64,000 nt of DNA from Bacteroidales bacterium. Its GTDB lineage: Bacteria; Bacteroidota; Bacteroidia; Bacteroidales; JAFGUD01. The first letter of the stretch is position 1. Each line of letters starts with the position of its first letter. Location: NCBI GenBank assembly GCA_016938685.1, contig JAFGUD010000262.1, positions 1-64,000 on the forward strand. Reading direction: 5' to 3'. The translations under genes and the position numbers were made by a program. Positions 43,734-51,178 of the stretch are shown in pieces. A model generated the notes under the pieces. That model searched no databases. It was not told the origin of the DNA and worked only from the letters and a program-made list of their open reading frames with translations.

Positions 43734-46679
43734 TTATTCTTCGATCAAATTCGAAGTTCTTATTAAATGTTTTTCAGTAATTTTAAAGCCAAAAATTAAA
43801 ATATCATCGGTTTGTTTGTTTGTTGTTTGCCATTGATTTAATCTTTCTTCTAAAATTGTTTTCTGTTCTTCTAGCTGGTAATGACTAATTTCTACAAGTA
43901 ATTCTTTAAATCTTTTTGTTGAAAATTTTTGTCGTTTGGAATTGCCTAGTTGAGAATGATAACCATCTGTGTAAAAATAAATTGTATCGTTTTTTTCTAA
44001 TTCAACAAAATGATTCGTAAAAGGAGATTCTATTCTATATATGGCTATTGGCATATTATTTCCTTTTATTTCAATAAGTTTATTTTTCCGTAAAATTACT
44101 AATGGACTGTTTGCGCCTGCAAAATTTAGTGTATTATCTTCCAAATTATACGCTATAAAAGTAATATCCATTCCGTCAAGCTGATCATATTTTCCGCCGG
44201 TTTGTTGTAAAGTGGATTTTACATTATTTCTTAAGTCTTCAAGCACTTCGGCAGCGTTATTAATATCTGCTTTTCTAATAATTTCATTCAAAATTGAAAT
44301 ACCCAACATACTCATCATTGCTCCCGGAACCCCATGTCCTGTACAATCTCCTACTGCAAGTAAAATTTTATTTTTTATTTTTTTTGCAAAATAGAAATCC
44401 CCGCTTACAATATCTTTGGGTCTGAATAGTAAAAAATTATCAGGGAAAAGCTGATTAAGCATTTCATTTGTTGGCATCAAAGCGGTTTGGATTTTTTTAG
44501 CGTAATTTATACTCGCTGTAATTTTTTTATTTGCAAGTTTTGTTTCTAGCTCGCTTTGTTTTAGTTTATCTATGTCTGTAAAAACTCCAACAATTTGTTC
44601 AACTTTACCTTTTGCATTTCTAATTCCTTTGACAGATAGTTTTCCCCAAATTTTAGTTCCATCTTTTTTAATGTATTGATTTTCAGAAGAAATAATATTT
44701 ACTTCACCAGCTATAAAACTTCGGAAGTCTAATTGTCTAATATCGTTCTTGTTTGCCAAAAAACTCAGGTAATGTAATTTTAACATTTCATCTGCTGTAA
44801 ATCCTAGAATTTCGCACAATGAATTATTTACATAAGTAAAATACCCCCTCTTATCAAGCATTCCGATTCCTTCATTTGCTGTTTCCAGGATAGCAGAAAG
44901 TTCTTGTTCTTTGCTGTTTATTTTTTTGTAAATGTTTGCATTATCAAAAGCTATTGAAGCAAATAAAGCAATATTTTCAACCGATTTTAAATCGAAATCT
45001 GTAAATGCGTCTTTCTCTTTATTTTGAATGGTTAAAACACCTATTTTTTTCTCTTTTACTTTTAATGGAATGTATATAAGAGACTGATAATATTCGATGT
45101 TTGAATAAAAAACAAATTCAGGTAAATATTTGCTGTATTCAGTAGAATAATCTGAAATGAAAATATTTTCGCTGTTTTTAAAACAAATAACGGAAAGACT
45201 TTTATTTTCAGTTATTAAATCTGAACCTGTTCGTATTACTCCAACAGAGTCTATACCAATAAATTGCAGATTGTTGTTGTCTGAACTGTATAGACCTATT
45301 GCCAAATTATCAATTTGAATAAAACTGTTTATCTTCTGATTTATTACTGTTAAAATTGATTCTATTTGAAGATTTGCTGTAATATCAAGTCCTATTTCAT
45401 TAAGTTGAGTAATTGTCTTCAGGTTACTTTCAAGGTTAATATTTTCTTTTTCTACTTGTAATATATGAGAAACAAGTGCTATTAGTTGAAAAATAATAAA
45501 AATTGCAACAGAATATGAACTAATATAAAAAGAAAAATTAATAAGTCCATTGGCTATTAAAACATCTAATAATGAAGAGATAAGTACAAAAATAAATCCA
45601 ACTAAAATATATTTGGCCGAATGATGGTTTTTATAAATGGCTTTAATAATGAGAAAAAAAGCATAAAAAATACTTAAAACAAATACAATTTGAAATGGAA
45701 CAAGCAATTTAGAGGAAAAATAACATGATGTTACTATTATAATTATAAAATACAATAAAATAAAAGAAATCAAAAAATAGTCGATTGTTTTTACACTTAC
45801 TTTAGGATAAAGGAATTTTATGAAATAAAAAAAGGCAAACATTAGTCCTGTAAGACTTATATATTCAAGTTTTAGAGTTAAGACATAAGGCAAATTTTGA
45901 AAGAAATGTTCAAGAATTAAGGTATTCGTTAATGCTGTTCGGAGTAATATGAAAAAACTGAAAATAGCAAAAAATAAAGATGCGTAGTCATTTTTACGGA
46001 AAATAGATAAAATTAAGCTAAATACTGTAATAAGAAACAAAATTCCTATCAGAAAAATATCTGAAAAAAGCAAAGTCTCAAAATGTTTGTCTATTTGTTT
46101 TTCGTTGCCAATTTGAATTGGGTACCAAAGTCCTCCATCTCTGAAAACATAGTTGGAAACATGGAAAATAAGTTCGTTTACATTTGTGTCTAATTGTAAA
46201 TGAATTATGTTATTTTCTCTTTTTGGGGAAAAATTTTTCGATGTTTCTGTTGGATTACCACATTTTAAAACTGATTTGTCATTTTGAAATAGTTCAAAAG
46301 CTGTTCCTTGATAAGGAATATAAAGCGAAATTTCTTTTAACGAAGTATTAGTTTTTAATTTTAAGCGATATGTTGCATAACCATAAGCCGGAAGATTTTT
46401 ACCTTTTATTTTCAAATTGTTCCAAACATCTGGAATAGAAACTATTGTAACAAGTTTTGCTTCGGAATTATGAAAATCTGTATATGTGTAAAAATTATTC
46501 CAGTAAAATTCAAATTCTCCTGTAATTTCAACAATTCCGTCTTTTTCAATATTCCACGACGACAAATCTAAAACCCCTTTTTTGGCTGTTTTCTCATTTT
46601 CATGACTACAAGAAGCAAATACTGTTAGTAGTATAAGTAAAACTATGAAGTTTATTATTTGCTTACCATTCCAAACCAT
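43734..46679 (-). CDS. 7TM-DISM sensor with GAF, PAS and SpoIIE-type phosphatase domains
   Basis: A 981-residue membrane sensor. A signal with a possible lipobox (FASC, Cys24) is followed by an extracytoplasmic jelly-roll-like domain (about 30-195), seven membrane helices of the 7TM-DISM type (about 205-410), a GAF domain (about 425-580), a PAS domain with PAC (about 590-715) and a PP2C/SpoIIE phosphatase domain (about 735-975; GDCTGHGVPGAMMSM, YTDGYHSQLGN, DDILIFGF). The outer domain probably binds a small ligand, possibly a sugar, and the phosphatase is the output. It shares only the output type with the protein at 35611. A promoter is visible at 46736-46765. The target protein is not in the window. 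Confidence 0.87.
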   Translation of the reverse strand: MVWNGKQIINFIVLLILLTVFASCSHENEKTAKKGVLDLSSWNIEKDGIVEITGEFEFYWNNFYTYTDFHNSEAKLVTIVSIPDVWNNLKIKGKNLPAYGYATYRLKLKTNTSLKEISLYIPYQGTAFELFQNDKSVLKCGNPTETSKNFSPKRENNIIHLQLDTNVNELIFHVSNYVFRDGGLWYPIQIGNEKQIDKHFETLLFSDIFLIGILFLITVFSLILSIFRKNDYASLFFAIFSFFILLRTALTNTLILEHFFQNLPYVLTLKLEYISLTGLMFAFFYFIKFLYPKVSVKTIDYFLISFILLYFIIIIVTSCYFSSKLLVPFQIVFVLSIFYAFFLIIKAIYKNHHSAKYILVGFIFVLISSLLDVLIANGLINFSFYISSYSVAIFIIFQLIALVSHILQVEKENINLESNLKTITQLNEIGLDITANLQIESILTVINQKINSFIQIDNLAIGLYSSDNNNLQFIGIDSVGVIRTGSDLITENKSLSVICFKNSENIFISDYSTEYSKYLPEFVFYSNIEYYQSLIYIPLKVKEKKIGVLTIQNKEKDAFTDFDLKSVENIALFASIAFDNANIYKKINSKEQELSAILETANEGIGMLDKRGYFTYVNNSLCEILGFTADEMLKLHYLSFLANKNDIRQLDFRSFIAGEVNIISSENQYIKKDGTKIWGKLSVKGIRNAKGKVEQIVGVFTDIDKLKQSELETKLANKKITASINYAKKIQTALMPTNEMLNQLFPDNFLLFRPKDIVSGDFYFAKKIKNKILLAVGDCTGHGVPGAMMSMLGISILNEIIRKADINNAAEVLEDLRNNVKSTLQQTGGKYDQLDGMDITFIAYNLEDNTLNFAGANSPLVILRKNKLIEIKGNNMPIAIYRIESPFTNHFVELEKNDTIYFYTDGYHSQLGNSKRQKFSTKRFKELLVEISHYQLEEQKTILEERLNQWQTTNKQTDDILIFGFKITEKHLIRTSNLIEE

Positions 46680-46735
46680 CTTTTTACGCTTAGTTAAAGC
46701 TTAATTTTAGTTTTAAAACAAATTTTATCTCTTTT

Positions 46736-46765
46736 CAAAGTTATCAAAAAATTGACTAGTGCCAA
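46736..46765 (-). promoter_or_regulatory. Promoter of the 7TM-DISM sensor gene
   Basis: On the minus strand: TTG (46763-46765, within TTTGG), a 19-nt spacer and TAACTTTG (46736-46743), about 57 nt before the start codon. Confidence 0.6.
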
Positions 46766-46857
46766 AGTTAGTTTATTTTGAAAATTTAGGATTCCCGTTT
46801 TGTCAGTAGCAAAAATGGTGCAAATCATTAATGATGTGAGCTTAAATGAATAAAATT

Positions 46858-46899
46858 TACTTCCAACTTCCGCCTTCCAACTCCCAACTCCAAGCTATA
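46858..46899. repeat. Heptameric repeat array after mazG
   Basis: Six 7-mers in register: TACTTCC, AACTTCC, GCCTTCC, AACTCCC, AACTCCA, AGCTATA. It begins 4 nt beyond the mazG stop codon on the gene strand, where it reads as GTTGGAA/GTTGGGA-type words. It is richer in C/G than the other arrays but has the same period and placement. Confidence 0.8.
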
Positions 46900-46903
46900 A
46901 AAC

Positions 46904-47677
46904 TCACTCTAATTCTTTTGCTTTATTCCAAAAAACGTCCATTTCTTCAACAGTCATTTTTTTTAAGTCCATACCTTTTTTCATGGTATTGTCTTCAAGG
47001 TAACTAAATCTTTTAATGAATTTTCGGTTAGTTCTTTCCAGTGCATCTTCGGGGTGTACTCCGTGTAATCTGGCGGCATTAATTACAGCAAAAAGTAAAT
47101 CGCCAAATTCTGCTTCAATTTTATCCTGATCATTTTTAGCAATTTCGTGTTTGAGTTCTTTTAGCTCTTCGTCAACTTTATCCCAAACTTGTTCTTTTTC
47201 GTCCCAATCAAATCCTACACCGCGAACTTTGTCCTGAATTCGATAAGCTTTTACACAAGCCGGCAAAGTTTTTGGAATTCCTGAAAGAACAGACTTGTTG
47301 CCATCTTTTTCGGTAAGTTTTAATTGTTCCCAGTTTTCTTCAACTTCTGTTGCGTTTTGAACTTCTACCTTGCCAAAAACATGTGGATGTCTGTAAACAA
47401 GTTTTTGGTTCAATGAATCTATTACGTCTTTGATAGTAAAGGCGTTAGCTTCCTGACCAAGTTTAGCGTAAAACACAATATGTAGTAAAATATCGCCAAG
47501 TTCTTTTTTTATGGCGTTCATATCTTTTTCGTAAATTGCTTCGGTAAGTTCGTAAACTTCTTCAGTTGTTAAGTTCCTTAAACTTTCAAAAGTTTGTTTT
47601 TTATCCCATGGACATTTAATTCGCAATTCGTCCATAATCTGCAATAATTCATCGAATGACTTCAAAGCTTCTTTCAT
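46904..47677 (-). CDS. mazG: Nucleoside triphosphate pyrophosphohydrolase MazG
   Basis: A 257-residue enzyme that hydrolyses NTPs and dNTPs to monophosphates and pyrophosphate, cleaning the nucleotide pool and modulating the stringent response in E. coli. Two MazG helical domains are seen: the first (about 15-120) carries TTEEVYELTEAI and KKELGDILLHI; the second (about 155-250) carries EELKELKHEI and EAEFGDLLFAV. The ATG at 47677 is chosen because the family motif starts right after it; the reading upstream to 47770 would overlap the promoters. The gene is followed directly by a heptad repeat array. Confidence 0.92.
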   Translation of the reverse strand: MKEALKSFDELLQIMDELRIKCPWDKKQTFESLRNLTTEEVYELTEAIYEKDMNAIKKELGDILLHIVFYAKLGQEANAFTIKDVIDSLNQKLVYRHPHVFGKVEVQNATEVEENWEQLKLTEKDGNKSVLSGIPKTLPACVKAYRIQDKVRGVGFDWDEKEQVWDKVDEELKELKHEIAKNDQDKIEAEFGDLLFAVINAARLHGVHPEDALERTNRKFIKRFSYLEDNTMKKGMDLKKMTVEEMDVFWNKAKELE

Positions 47678-47680
47678 AAT

Positions 47681-47711
47681 TTGTTTTTTTTCGTGGAATG
47701 TTCTAATTTTG
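47681..47711 (+). promoter_or_regulatory. Promoter for the lipoprotein gene at 47773
   Basis: TTG at 47681-47683, a 20-nt spacer and TAATTTTG at 47704-47711. It overlaps the leader of the divergent mazG gene. Confidence 0.58.
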
Positions 47712-47734
47712 ACATTTAATAGGCATATTTTTTG

Positions 47735-47742
47735 CAAAGATA
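47735..47742 (-). promoter_or_regulatory. -7 box TATCTTTG of the mazG promoter
   Basis: On the minus strand TATCTTTG matches TAnnTTTG, 57 nt before the mazG start at 47677. The TTG at 47768-47770 is 25 nt away, longer than usual. The two divergent transcripts overlap across this spacer. Confidence 0.48.
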
Positions 47743-47772
47743 ATATTACCTTAAAAATAAAAAATTTCAAAT

Positions 47773-48642
47773 ATGTACAAAAAATATATTTTTGCTATTC
47801 TGACTGTAATTGTTGCTATTTTCGGATGTAAAGATGATGCGGAGGATAATTCAAATATTTCCAGCCAATTGGATACAAGTGATGTTTTCGAATCAATAAA
47901 AAAAGTTTATTATTCGCTTCCGTCTCCTATGGAAATTGCTTCGATTGCAAAGAAATACTCAGGTGTTTTTAGTGCAGAAGTTATGAATCCAACTTCTAAT
48001 GTAATAGAATACACCACAACTGATGCACAGGCAATTAATCTGGGTGTTTATGCTGCTGATTTGGCTTTTGTAAGTCTGTACGACCAAAAACAATATTCTG
48101 CTGCTATTTTTAAATGTTTAATTGATTTAGCCGATGAAATTGATATTCTTGAAGGAATAAATGACACTTTAGTTCGGAAAGTTGAAGAAAATATTGAAAA
48201 TCCTAATGAAATCAAAGATATTATTGCAGACGCATTTTTTAAATCTGATGCTTATCTAAAGGAAAGTGGTCGGGAAAAAATAGCAACTCTTATTATGGCT
48301 GGAGCTTGGGTAGAGAGTTTTTATCTTATGTCCGATATGGCTGTTAAGACCGATGATACTACACATATTTATCAATTGATTGTTGACCAACGTTTGGTTT
48401 TGGATAATGTTATTATGACTTTGAATATTCAAAATATTGATTCGGAAATTATCGACCCGTTAAAAGACATTAATGAAAATCTAAATAACTGTGTGACAAT
48501 AGAAAAGACAGAAGTTTTAGACCCATATACAGATGAAATGAGAACTAAAACTATAGTTAAATACAACTATTCTTCAAAGAAAATTGAAGAAATCTACGGA
48601 AAAATTAGTATTATTAGAAAAAATTTTATCTCTTTGCACTAG
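47773..48642 (+). CDS. Alpha-helical lipoprotein of unknown function
   Basis: A 289-residue lipoprotein with lipobox IFGC (Cys19). The mature part is predicted by eye to be almost wholly helical, with conserved-looking blocks LGVYAADLAFVSLYDQKQYS (near 93-112) and LIMAGAWVESFYLM (near 175-188). I do not recognise a named family, although lipoproteins of this build occur in Bacteroidales. It heads a run of four plus-strand genes (to 51024) and has its own promoter. Confidence 0.68.
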   Translation: MYKKYIFAILTVIVAIFGCKDDAEDNSNISSQLDTSDVFESIKKVYYSLPSPMEIASIAKKYSGVFSAEVMNPTSNVIEYTTTDAQAINLGVYAADLAFVSLYDQKQYSAAIFKCLIDLADEIDILEGINDTLVRKVEENIENPNEIKDIIADAFFKSDAYLKESGREKIATLIMAGAWVESFYLMSDMAVKTDDTTHIYQLIVDQRLVLDNVIMTLNIQNIDSEIIDPLKDINENLNNCVTIEKTEVLDPYTDEMRTKTIVKYNYSSKKIEEIYGKISIIRKNFISLH

Positions 48643-48655
48643 AAGCTGATTAACT

Positions 48656-49141
48656 ATGAGAAATAAAGCATTTTTACCCCTCATATTATTTTTATTTTTA
48701 CCGTTTTTAATAAAAGCGCAATGTAAAGAATACATTAAATCTATTGCAGCTGATGTTTTAGATCCTTATGTGTTAGACGGTAATTTTTTTGCACCTGTTA
48801 TTTATGAAGGTGAAGAAATTAGTCTTACCAGAACTTTTTTAGCTGGTCAAAAATATAAAATTGCTGTTGTGGGAATGGATTTCTTTGAAAAAGAAATTAC
48901 TATTAAAGATCAAGACGGTTTTATTGTTTTTAAAAACTATAGAATTAAAAGAAAAGAATCCGATCAGTATTTTACTGATTACGAGGGTTATCAGGTCGAT
49001 TGTATGTCCTCTACTTATTGGGAATTTCAACTGGAACAAAGTCAGAACCTGACTATTACTGTAAAATTAGATCAGAAAGCTAAAAGAAAAAAAGATAGAC
49101 TTAGAGGTTGTTTGGGCATTGTTGTTGGGTTTTATGAATAA
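48656..49141 (+). CDS. Secreted protein of unknown function
   Basis: 161 residues with a signal peptide (about 1-21, ending IKAQ, then Cys). Beta-rich, with a late basic patch (KAKRKKDRLR) before a hydrophobic end. It starts 13 nt after the helical lipoprotein gene, so both are probably made together. I do not recognise the family. It is not a T9SS sorting domain protein. Confidence 0.65.
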   Translation: MRNKAFLPLILFLFLPFLIKAQCKEYIKSIAADVLDPYVLDGNFFAPVIYEGEEISLTRTFLAGQKYKIAVVGMDFFEKEITIKDQDGFIVFKNYRIKRKESDQYFTDYEGYQVDCMSSTYWEFQLEQSQNLTITVKLDQKAKRKKDRLRGCLGIVVGFYE

Positions 49142-49177
49142 TTTTATAAGTATAGTTTCTTCCTAAATTAGTGCATT

Positions 49178-49618
49178 ATGTTGGTTTTTAAAGATGGTAA
49201 AATTGTACACGAGGTGCAAATTCGTGTTACTTATAAAGATACAGATAAAATGGGGTATTCTTATTATGGAAATTACCCCACTTATTTTGAAATTGCAAGA
49301 ACAGAATTTCTTCGTGAGCTTGGTTTAAGTTATAAAAAACTTGAAGATGATGGATTTTTGCTTCCTATTGCTAATATGAGTATTAAGTATTTGAAGCCGG
49401 CAAAATATGATGACTTGCTGACGGTTAGAACTTCATACAAAAAATTACATTCAGTAAAAGTTGAGTTTGAGTACGAAATTTTTAATCAAAATGGAGAAAT
49501 TCTGAATCAGGCTAGTACTTTGTTAGTTTTTGTAGATGTTAATTCCAGAAAACCTATCAGAGCTCCGGAATATTATATGAATGCTATGTCTAGATTTTTT
49601 GAACAAAATAAAAATTAA
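49178..49618 (+). CDS. Acyl-CoA thioesterase, 4HBT/YbgC type
   Basis: A cytoplasmic hot-dog-fold enzyme of 146 residues. The active-site pattern DTDKMGYSYYGNYPTYFE (near 22-39), with the conserved Asp and Tyr spacing, and LPIANMSIKYLKPAKY fit YbgC-like thioesterases that hydrolyse short or aromatic acyl-CoA esters. It starts 36 nt after the previous stop and 5 nt before the next gene, so it belongs to the four-gene run. Confidence 0.85.
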   Translation: MLVFKDGKIVHEVQIRVTYKDTDKMGYSYYGNYPTYFEIARTEFLRELGLSYKKLEDDGFLLPIANMSIKYLKPAKYDDLLTVRTSYKKLHSVKVEFEYEIFNQNGEILNQASTLLVFVDVNSRKPIRAPEYYMNAMSRFFEQNKN

Positions 49619-49623
49619 CTGAA

Positions 49624-51024
49624 GTGAAAGGGGTAGTTGTTAAATTCTTCATTTTTATTGCTTTTAGCAGTTTGTTGTTTTCTTGTGGAGATGATATTCC
49701 AAATACAAATGTCAATAATAATACTCAGAATTTGATTGACAGTTTGCCAAACCACAGACCAATTGACCAATACGCAAAGTTTATTTCAGGCTTTTCTGCT
49801 GAAGATTTTTCCGACTTTCAGCAAAAAGATATTTACAAAAGTTATTCAAATTCTAACGAAACAAATTGGAATTATTTCTCTGTTAATCAGTTACTTGTTA
49901 TCATGAACTGGGCTGAGAAAAATGCTGTTTCTTCTGCTGATGACACATCTACTGTTTTTTATCCTTTTGCCGGTCCTGATTTTACATTTGCTTATGCATT
50001 TTACCCTTATGCTAAAAATTATATTCTTATTGGTCTTGAAAATATTGGTGAAATTCCTGATTTGAAACAATATTCGGATCTTGAAATAGCAGAATTGTTA
50101 AATTCTATGACAGATGCTTTGGTAGAGTTTTATACGCAAGGTTATTTCAGCACGTTAAATATGAAATATAATTTCAGAAAAAATAATGTGAATGGAGTTG
50201 TTCATCCTTTGTTGTATTTTGTGTATCGTACTAATAATCAGATGATTGATTTTGAATATTTTGTTCTTGATGAATTTGGCCAACCCCAAAAAGTTGACAA
50301 ATTAGAGTCTTTGGACAAAAGAATAAAAGGGTTGAAAATTTCAATGACAGGAAAATTTGGTAATAAAGATTTATATTACTTGCAAGTAGATTTGTCCGAC
50401 GAAAATTTTGATGATTATCCGGAACTTATTGCTTTTGTTAGTAGTTTTGGAAATAAAAATACGTTTCTTAAATCTGCTTCATATTTGCTTCAAGATAATA
50501 AACTGTTAAAATTCAGAGATTTGTTAATTTCTCAGTCTTCAAAAATTATTCAAGATGACTCCGGTTTTGGATATAATTTTTTAAAATCCCATAATTTTGA
50601 TGTAAAAGTATTTGGTAATTATTCCCGTACTTTGAATCTTTTTCAGGATTTTTGGCAACCGGATTTAAAAGCTGAATTTGACAATCAAAATGCAAAAAAA
50701 TTACCTTTTCGTTTTGGTTACAATGTTCCTTTTGATGAAACAGCTATAATTTTTGCGCAATCTCAAACCTCAGAACAGCTTCAATATCCAATTTACAAAG
50801 TACAATTCAGAATGTCATGGGAAAAACTTCCGGTTGACAGCTTTCCGAATAATTTCAAAGAAATTGATTACTACTTTGACGAAGGTTATTACAAATACAC
50901 GTTAGGTAGCTTTCAAACAGAAGATGAATGTCGAGAAATGCTTGATTTTGTCAGAAAAAATGGCTACCAAGATGCCTTTATAGTAGAATTTAAAAAAGAA
51001 AGCAGAAGAACTATTAATAATTGA
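49624..51024 (+). CDS. Lipoprotein with C-terminal SPOR-like domain
   Basis: A 466-residue lipoprotein; the GTG at 49624 gives a signal with lipobox SLLFSC (Cys21). Most of the protein is an unknown alpha/beta region (about 30-385). The C-terminus (about 395-460) shows an incomplete SPOR-like pattern: YKVQFRMSWEKLPV and then YYKYTLGSFQTEDECREML with GYQDAFIVEF. SPOR domains bind denuded peptidoglycan glycan strands. The last residues before the stop (TINN) are encoded by the first heptads of the array at 51015, so the C-terminus was probably shaped by the repeat. Confidence 0.7.
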   Translation: MKGVVVKFFIFIAFSSLLFSCGDDIPNTNVNNNTQNLIDSLPNHRPIDQYAKFISGFSAEDFSDFQQKDIYKSYSNSNETNWNYFSVNQLLVIMNWAEKNAVSSADDTSTVFYPFAGPDFTFAYAFYPYAKNYILIGLENIGEIPDLKQYSDLEIAELLNSMTDALVEFYTQGYFSTLNMKYNFRKNNVNGVVHPLLYFVYRTNNQMIDFEYFVLDEFGQPQKVDKLESLDKRIKGLKISMTGKFGNKDLYYLQVDLSDENFDDYPELIAFVSSFGNKNTFLKSASYLLQDNKLLKFRDLLISQSSKIIQDDSGFGYNFLKSHNFDVKVFGNYSRTLNLFQDFWQPDLKAEFDNQNAKKLPFRFGYNVPFDETAIIFAQSQTSEQLQYPIYKVQFRMSWEKLPVDSFPNNFKEIDYYFDEGYYKYTLGSFQTEDECREMLDFVRKNGYQDAFIVEFKKESRRTINN

Positions 51025-51175
51025 TAATTAATAATTGATAGTTAATAATTGATAGTTAATAATTGATAATTAATAGTTCAAGGTTCTTGTTTCTTAGCTT
51101 TTGACTCTTAGTTTTTCACTCTTATTTTTTAACTCTTATTTCTTATTTCTTAATTTTTATTTCTTAGTTCTTAAT
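51015..51175. repeat. Heptameric repeat array (about 23 units of 7 bp)
   Basis: Four 14-bp units (TAATAATTGATAAT or TAATAATTGATAGT) fill 51015-51070. They continue without loss of register into 7-mers: TAATAGT, TCAAGGT, TCTTGTT, TCTTAGC, TTTTGAC, TCTTAGT, TTTTCAC, TCTTATT, TTTTAAC, TCTTATT, TCTTATT, TCTTAAT, TTTTATT, TCTTAGT, TCTTAAT (51071-51175). The array starts within the last codons of the SPOR-like gene and ends at the stop of the converging gene at 51179. The words TCTTAGT/TCTTAAT match the reverse complement of words in the array at 4866. Confidence 0.92.
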
Positions 51176-51178
51176 TTT

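Noticed and set aside
47678-47770. A 31-residue N-terminal extension of MazG
   Set aside because: It crosses both divergent promoters and is not part of the family; the ATG at 47677 is right in front of the first conserved helix.
4866-51175. A CRISPR array
   Set aside because: The repeat arrays have 7-8 bp units with no spacers and no cas genes nearby.
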